Shown here piece after piece: positions 58,276-64,000 of a DNA stretch of 64,000 nt (positions are counted from its first letter, which is position 1; each line of letters starts with the position of its first letter). The notes beneath the pieces are model-generated. The model did no database searches, was not told where the DNA came from, and was given only the letters and a program-made list of their open reading frames with translations. The stretch spans positions 1-64,000 of the forward strand of contig MNCI01036143.1 of NCBI GenBank assembly GCA_015680685.1. The letters are read 5' to 3'. The DNA is from Gnetum montanum. Lineage: Eukaryota > Streptophyta > Gnetopsida > Gnetales > Gnetaceae. A program made the translations under genes and the position numbers.

Positions 58276-59613
58276 CGGCATGTCCCTAGCATGCATTTGC
58301 ACCAAGCACATACCAAGCGAGCATGCATAGTGCCAACGTGGGGTGGAATGTTGTAGTTCACAATGCAATGAGAACACAATCTGGAACATATGCAACGCCG
58401 TTGCTCCTGGCACCTTGCTGATTCCCCGGAGATGTCGTATGACATCTCACTGACCCCCTGGACCTACTGTCACCACATCCCATCGCCCTGATGGTAGTTC
58501 CTTGGTCAATGCGTGCTACTAGAGTTTTGACAGTATTGTGGCCCAGCCAAAATATTGTTATCCTCCAACTCCCTGCCAGCTTCTGGGCTCAAATGATGTT
58601 TAGCTATGTGATAGCTGATCCCATAGCTAAGCTGAGTATGCATGCTTTTGTTAGGGATTCTAGAGCATCTGCATTGATAGCAACTCCCTGCTTCTTTGAT
58701 GCTAGCTCCTCCATGCTGATGCTACCAAGGTTACTGCTGGCCTTCATACTTTGGACACTGTGTACCAGCAAAGGTGTCCAAGAGCTTCAACAACATCTGC
58801 AGAAAGCAAAACATTTGCCCTTATTTTGCATCATGGCTATTTCTATTGGTTTTCTCTCTATCATGTTTACAAGGTATGACTAAAGGTGTAACTCGCCATA
58901 GCAGCAAATGCTATAATGCTATAGTAGCCAAGCTGCTATATAGCAGCTTGGCTACTTCAAAGTGCACATCCTACCCTACCTTCAAAACTCATTTCCTTTA
59001 CCTTAATCCTAGCATCCACAATCCCTACTCACTCCCCTCTTTTACAATCTTTTCCAATGCCTATTAAGCCCTCTTGTTTGCTCAACCGCAAAACCCATGA
59101 TGTGCGTAACACAACTCGCCTCATGGGAAACATCTGTAGGTAGGTTAAGGCCCCATACAGATGTAACATAACTCATCCTGGGAAATAAATACCTGTCCTA
59201 TAGCAAGGTTGTTTGCAAATGTAAATAGAAAAATAGCAAAAGGAAAAAGCATAAGAGAGTAAAAACCTGCCTAAAACAAATGGCACGTAAGCTATTTTGC
59301 AATCACCTTCTTCAAACGTTTCAATGAAGAGGTCAAAGGTTAGCAAAAGTAAAGATGAAAATGTGAATGACTCCATCACAAGCACTCCAACAAGGGACTT
59401 TGCTAAACCTCATATTTATCCTTTTCTTGAACCTCCTTCCTCCCTGCTTAGCCTTTTCCCCCGCAAAAACCAATACAACACTCTCAAGCACATCTAAGCG
59501 ATGTCTTGACAATCATCGCATGGTAATGTTAGTGTTTTATCTTCTGTGGTGTTTCGTATTCTTTGTTAATGTCTCTTGAGTCCATCCTCTAGACATTGAC
59601 AATGAGGGACCAA
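58276..59613 (+). other. Family II 3' untranslated region
   Basis: Between the integrase end and LTR E. A 130-codon open frame at 58,491-58,883 has hydrophobic stretches but matches nothing that I know. A 34-bp perfect palindrome lies at 58,923-58,956. Just before LTR E is a modest purine-rich 'AATGAGGGA' that may be a worn polypurine tract. Confidence 0.5.
58923..58956. repeat. 34-bp perfect palindrome
   Basis: Arms of 17 bp (AGTAGCCAAGCTGCTAT and its complement) with no loop. It is unique in the window. Confidence 0.95.
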
Positions 59614-61740
59614 TGAAACACCCTAAATTTTTAGGGCATCCTTGCTTCACTAGGCCGTCGCGATTCAAGAAGCATCATAGTAGTACATCATGAGATGGAT
59701 GTTCTGGGCTTCAGGCTGAACAGTTTGGCAAATTTTATAGTTGGGTAATTCATCTAGCTGACAACCTATATAGAAGTGATGCGGAGAGTCATTAGTGATG
59801 CTCAAAATGTGCAATACAGTTTGGCAAGTTTTCTAGTAAAGGAGTTTGCTATGCTATGCAATGCTATATAGCATAGTAGGATTCAGGAGAAAGTTGTTCA
59901 AGTAGTCAACCATAAATTGTTGCAAGACAAGGTGTTATACTATGCTATGCTACTCAACGTGGCATAGTGTAGTGAAAGAAAGATAGGAAGCCTCAACATA
60001 CTTAGTGATTTTCAATTGCACTAAGTTAGAGCCTCTGACCTTCGAAAATAGTTTCTTGGCTCAGCTCCAAGTTCTTCAACAATTACTCATTCACCAAAAA
60101 TCAGCAAACTTAGAAAAAAAGCAGACCATGTCGGCTGCTACGCTACATAGTGTAGCATAGCGTAGCAACTCTACAAGAATAATGAAAGACATCTCAAAGG
60201 GCGGGACCAACAAGTTCACAAGTTTCACAGCGCAAAAGGCAACATTTGCAGATTGGTGACGTTTTCACAACTACGGCCAGCTGTTGCACCATGCTACGCT
60301 ATGTAGCGTAGCATAGTATAGAAAATATGCAATAAATAGTTAGTGCACTTCAAAGGTTTCCAGCACATGCAGCAAGATGCAATGCAAGTTTTTACTTCAA
60401 ACTGATGGCTACGCTATGCTACATAGCGTAACATAACATAACAAGTTGCCATACTATGCTACAAAGCATGGCATGGTGTAGTAGATAGTTATGCCACATC
60501 AATGCACCTCACCTAATTGCACCATTGGCACACATCTCCAAACATTGATGGTGCAATTACAGTGTGGCAGGTTCGCAATTACAACATGGCAAGCTCGTCC
60601 AACAAACATGCACGTCCAATGGTCATGCATACCCATGCAGCATAGACAAGTCAACATAGGCCCAGGGCACATGGCATACAAACTACATCTTTCACATGCC
60701 CTTGATCCTATAAATACCACAATGAGCAACTCTCAAGAGGATCCTTTTTGATCTTTTTGATCAGTTGGTCAGCTAGTTGGTGAATTGGTTGGCAAGTAAG
60801 CAAAAGATTAGCATTGTAATCCTAAGCATTGTAAACATCTTGTTTGACACTGCAAATAGTTGGAATTCTCATTTGACATTTTTTTCTGCTCTTTCCTACT
60901 ATCCTCATAGCATTTTGCATTGTTGACTCCTAAGTCTGCATTCAAGCATACAGTTGTCTTGCTCTAGACGTCTTGGTTACCTTTGGGATCTCTGCATCTC
61001 CCAGCGTCGCGCAACCAATTATATCCACCTTGATAGAGTAAAGTCATAATCTTGAAGTGGTGCATTTTCCTAACTACATTTTACCTTGTTTTCTTATTTA
61101 TCATTGCATTTTTTCATTGTTTCCCTATTATCATTTTATGCTAGAAGTCTCATTTTCAAATTATCCATTTACGAAAGGTTATATTAACACTGACTTTGTC
61201 CCTGTCTGATTGACTAGACCATTCAAGGTGTCTTATATTCTTTTTATCTAGCATGGCCCTCACGCGGATACGAGGTTAAGATTGTCAGTGACTGACAGCC
61301 TCTCGGTGTTTTCCAGCTGCCAACATTTTCAGTCACTATAGTTTTCTAGCACTAGAAGGAGAGCCTTTGGTGCCTTTCTCATGTTTTACGGTGGTCCTAT
61401 AAGTTTTCTGTACCCTGATATGCATTAGCATAAACTTGACACCCATTTTTGATTGTTTACACATTGTGCGGTGTAGATCAGTCACCCCAACGGTTCCTCT
61501 AGAACCTTATAGGACATAAATCCTCCATTCACTATCTCACTCACTTGTTTTTTATGATAGTCTTGCATGCATTCTATACCCTATCGCGAATTAGCATAAA
61601 CATGATACCCTTTTGTGGTTGTTTATGCATCATGTAGTACAGAGTGGTTACTTTGACGATTCCTCTAGAATTTAGTAAGACATAAAGCTTTTTTGATTAC
61701 TTTATAATTTCCTTGCTTTTCTTATTTACAAAAATGTTTA
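59614..61740 (+). mobile_element. LTR E, family II, 3' LTR
   Basis: Aligns with LTR D from TGAAACACCC onward. Hairpin cluster at 59,855-60,485, TATA box at 60,709-60,716. It differs from LTR D by many scattered substitutions, mostly transitions, so the insertion is not recent. Confidence 0.8.
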
Positions 61741-62059
61741 GCTTTGTGATAATGACCTTCTCGAGCACCGTTGATAACACCTTCAATGTCGAGGTTCCCA
61801 TCATAGTTCAAGGCATCACTGGAAACATGTTGATCCGTTAGGATCCAAAACCAGGGACTTGAGGGCTTGGCCTAGTAGCACAAATGTTATAACTTCCTCT
61901 GTGCAAAGGTGTAGGAAAACTTGCCCTTGGATGTGCATGAAATCAAAGATACACATAGCTTCGAGTTTGCTTACTACGATGGGAAGGAATTTTTTCCCAC
62001 TCCTGGCACTACCATCCCTTTAACATAGACAAATCAATGGCTTCTAGACTAGCTAATCT
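61741..62059 (+). pseudogene. Extra gag start downstream of LTR E
   Basis: After LTR E the sequence does not return to family I but continues into a second copy of the family II gag N-terminus, equal to 41,780-42,129. It lacks about 28 bp around 'GCTGAACAACTGGCC'. It then ends abruptly at 62,059, where family I begins. This shows that a further internal unit once followed LTR E and was then lost by deletion. Confidence 0.8.
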
Positions 62060-62061
62060 AG

Positions 62062-63363
62062 TTACTTGACCAATTACTACAAATAGGACAAGTAATGAAG
62101 TCCTTGTTTGACATCCCACACGATGTTACTGTAATCCAATCAAACCTCATTTCCACCAAGGGAAAGCTGGTCTTGACAGAGGTGAGGGTCGAGCATTAGA
62201 AGTGAAGGTGCAAAGATTGCAAGAAAGGCTCGTGACCCTACAAGTAGCACAGCAGGATCTATCACAATTCGTTCTCGTAGACCAGTTGGACACTTTTAAA
62301 ACTTAGTAATTTACCAAATTATTGACAAAGAATAAGAAGGTGGTTGAGGAAAAACAAAAGGCTGTTTGGGATGCCTTTGCAGCACAAGCATAAACATACG
62401 CGTATACCAAGGCACTCAAGGCCTTACAAGAGGAAAAAAATAGCTTGTTGCTGACAACCTTTGGTTGACCTCTATGGAGAAACAAAGGGATGTTCTCAAA
62501 GAACATTTTCAATAGATGTGAGAACAACTAGTCAGGGTCAACCAAGATATGAACCGTTTAGCCCAGGAATATTGAATCCACTCAATGGAGGAGGTATGTG
62601 CCATCTATTAGAAGATGGCTATTGAAATAAGCACGTGGAAAAATGAGGCTAAATGGCATGAGAAGTTAAAGAAGCATTTCTGGGACTAGGTGGGGATGTA
62701 TAAGCAAATTATCGAGAAAGAGATCCATATGGCCAAGGCCCACATCAATGCTCTCAGTGCTCAACACATTGATTGGTAGGCCATATTGGACACATATGCA
62801 TTTTCCCACTAGGTGGAAGTTAAGAACCGAGACCTACAGATCTAGGAACTTACAAAGTACATGGATTTGGTAAACCTGTGGTATGCCAACCTTGCCATGT
62901 TAACAGCAAGGCACCCGAGAATAGAGCTCAAGCAATAGGTAGCCACCACCTATGTCAAATATGAAGAAGAATTTGTAGAACACAAGAAATTATTGCAAAA
63001 ATTAGAGGTTGCAAATTCTAAACTCAAGGTGGTAAAAGCAAGCTACTAGTGGCAAAAGGGTGTCGCAACAGACTTGGCTCAACAACTTGCAAATTTTCAA
63101 GAATATAGAGACAAAGCCAGAGCTTATGAGGAGGAACGACAGGTGTTTGTGGCATGGTATGTCAAGGCAAACAAAATTTTTCTACAACTACCCTACCCAT
63201 GGGGGGTGCTGACTCCATCAAATATCGGAACATTGGCATGGACAACACAAGATCCCAGAACTAAAGGGGAGAAACTCCAGGCCATGCTTCAATGACACCA
63301 AGTCCCAAGACTTACAAGACAAGGGAAAGGCACCCATGGAGGAGCCACCACCACTAGGAACTA
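62062..63363 (+). pseudogene. Family I second ORF, unit 2, coiled-coil C-terminal part
   Basis: Colinear with 28,140-29,450 of unit 1: 'LLQIGQ' region, then a Leu/Glu/Lys-rich coil ('ALKALQEEK'-type pieces), ending with 63,074-63,295 ('MAQQLANFQEYRDKARAYEE', 'TLAWTTQDPRTKGEKLQAML'). This last piece is better kept than in unit 1, where a stop replaces the codon after 'YEEE'. A coiled-coil role, perhaps self-association, is inferred. Confidence 0.7.
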
Positions 63364-63546
63364 CATGAGTTCCACCAATTTTGTAGCTATAGGATTTTCT
63401 TTCACATTTTCTATGTCATTTCTCAATTTTGTTCTAATTTCACACTGCGACATGAATCCATCCTCGTCAGTCAATAATACCATACGTATCCACTGTGTAA
63501 TCAATGGAGCTTGTTCTCACTTTAACTTGAGGACAAGTTTTCATTC

Positions 63547-63559
63547 AGTCGTGGGGGTA
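63547..63559 (+). other. Polypurine tract before LTR C
   Basis: 'AGTCGTGGGGGTA' directly before TGATGAGT. It primes plus-strand DNA synthesis in live members. Confidence 0.75.
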
Positions 63560-64000
63560 TGATGAGTCATGAATTTGTTGGTTGCAATATCGCACCCATG
63601 ATATCGCGTACACATATCACATACACAATATCATGTACTTGATATTGCAGCCTGTCTGCTCATCTATAAATAAGAGGTGGGTAGATATGGTAGGCCGTAG
63701 TAAGTTTTCTGTAAGTTTTTAAGTTTAAGTTCCTCTCAACCCTTTCCTCCCAGTGCATGCCCGTAGTGTGGTGATTGTAATTTTATGGCATCCTTATTTG
63801 AGTGTGACGTACTTGGACACACACATGACCAACAATAAAGATCGAGACTACTTTACCATTGTAGCATCCACTTAGTTTAATTATTTATTTAATTATTATT
63901 TATTTAATTGTTACTACTTTCGTAGTTAATATCTCTTCATCCTTATCTCCTCGTAACGGGGAATCAGTACAACTTAATCATGAGCATTCAAGTGTGACTA
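63560..64000 (+). mobile_element. LTR C, family I (cut by the window end)
   Basis: Starts TGATGAGTCATGAATT and is colinear with LTRs A and B, with TATA box at 63,665-63,672. The remaining half lies beyond the window. Confidence 0.92.

Overview
This window is plant nuclear DNA from a large, transposon-filled genome. The evidence is a spliced plant-type gene remnant (APC5), plant Ty3/gypsy lineages (Athila-like gag, Tat-lineage pol with two RNase H domains), a Copia gag relic, LINE and hAT relics, and AT-rich decayed spacer. A gymnosperm or another large-genome seed plant would fit, but the sequence alone does not name the species. No intact conventional protein-coding gene, rRNA or tRNA was found. 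Almost every coding stretch carries stops or frameshifts.

Layout, 1-22,369: Copia and gypsy gag relics on the minus strand (1-2,830); five exons of the 3' half of APC5 on the minus strand (3,903-4,923); a direct repeat pair of about 0.83 kb (4,923-5,770 and 9,812-10,640) flanking LINE scraps, a charged coiled-coil ORF relic and an unidentified coding scrap; AT-rich spacer; a decayed hAT transposase with a recognisable intron (13,900-16,862); an LTR-like element 'F' (about 17,280-19,990); and a decayed LINE ORF2 on the minus strand (20,000-22,350).

Layout, 22,370-64,000: one nested retrotransposon complex. Family I is an Athila-like element with LTRs A (22,370-23,205), B (29,642-30,506) and C (63,560 to beyond the end), arranged LTR-internal-LTR-internal-LTR. 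Its internal region has a gag with a CCHC knuckle, an internal promoter-like module, and a second ORF (PTP/plant-mobile-domain-like head plus coiled-coil tail). It has no pol, so it looks non-autonomous. The second internal unit was hit twice. One hit is a 5.66-kb segment with inverted termini that carries about 5 kb of 29-bp satellite (32,093-37,750). The other is a Tat-lineage element, family II (39,643-62,059), with gag, protease, RT, RNase H, archaeal-type RNase H and integrase, plus a long antisense ORF between protease and RT. Family II was itself hit by a 3,061-bp family III element (45,168-48,228) flanked by the 5-bp target duplication CCCAT.

The order of events is readable. Family I inserted and formed a tandem chain, family II and the satellite element entered the second unit, and family III entered family II's protease. 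All three LTR families carry perfect or near-perfect palindromes upstream of a TATA box. Two gypsy families independently placed carry a non-pol ORF with a coiled coil, sense in family I and antisense in family II. These accessory ORFs, the internal promoter of family I and the satellite-bearing insertion are the best candidates for little-described biology.
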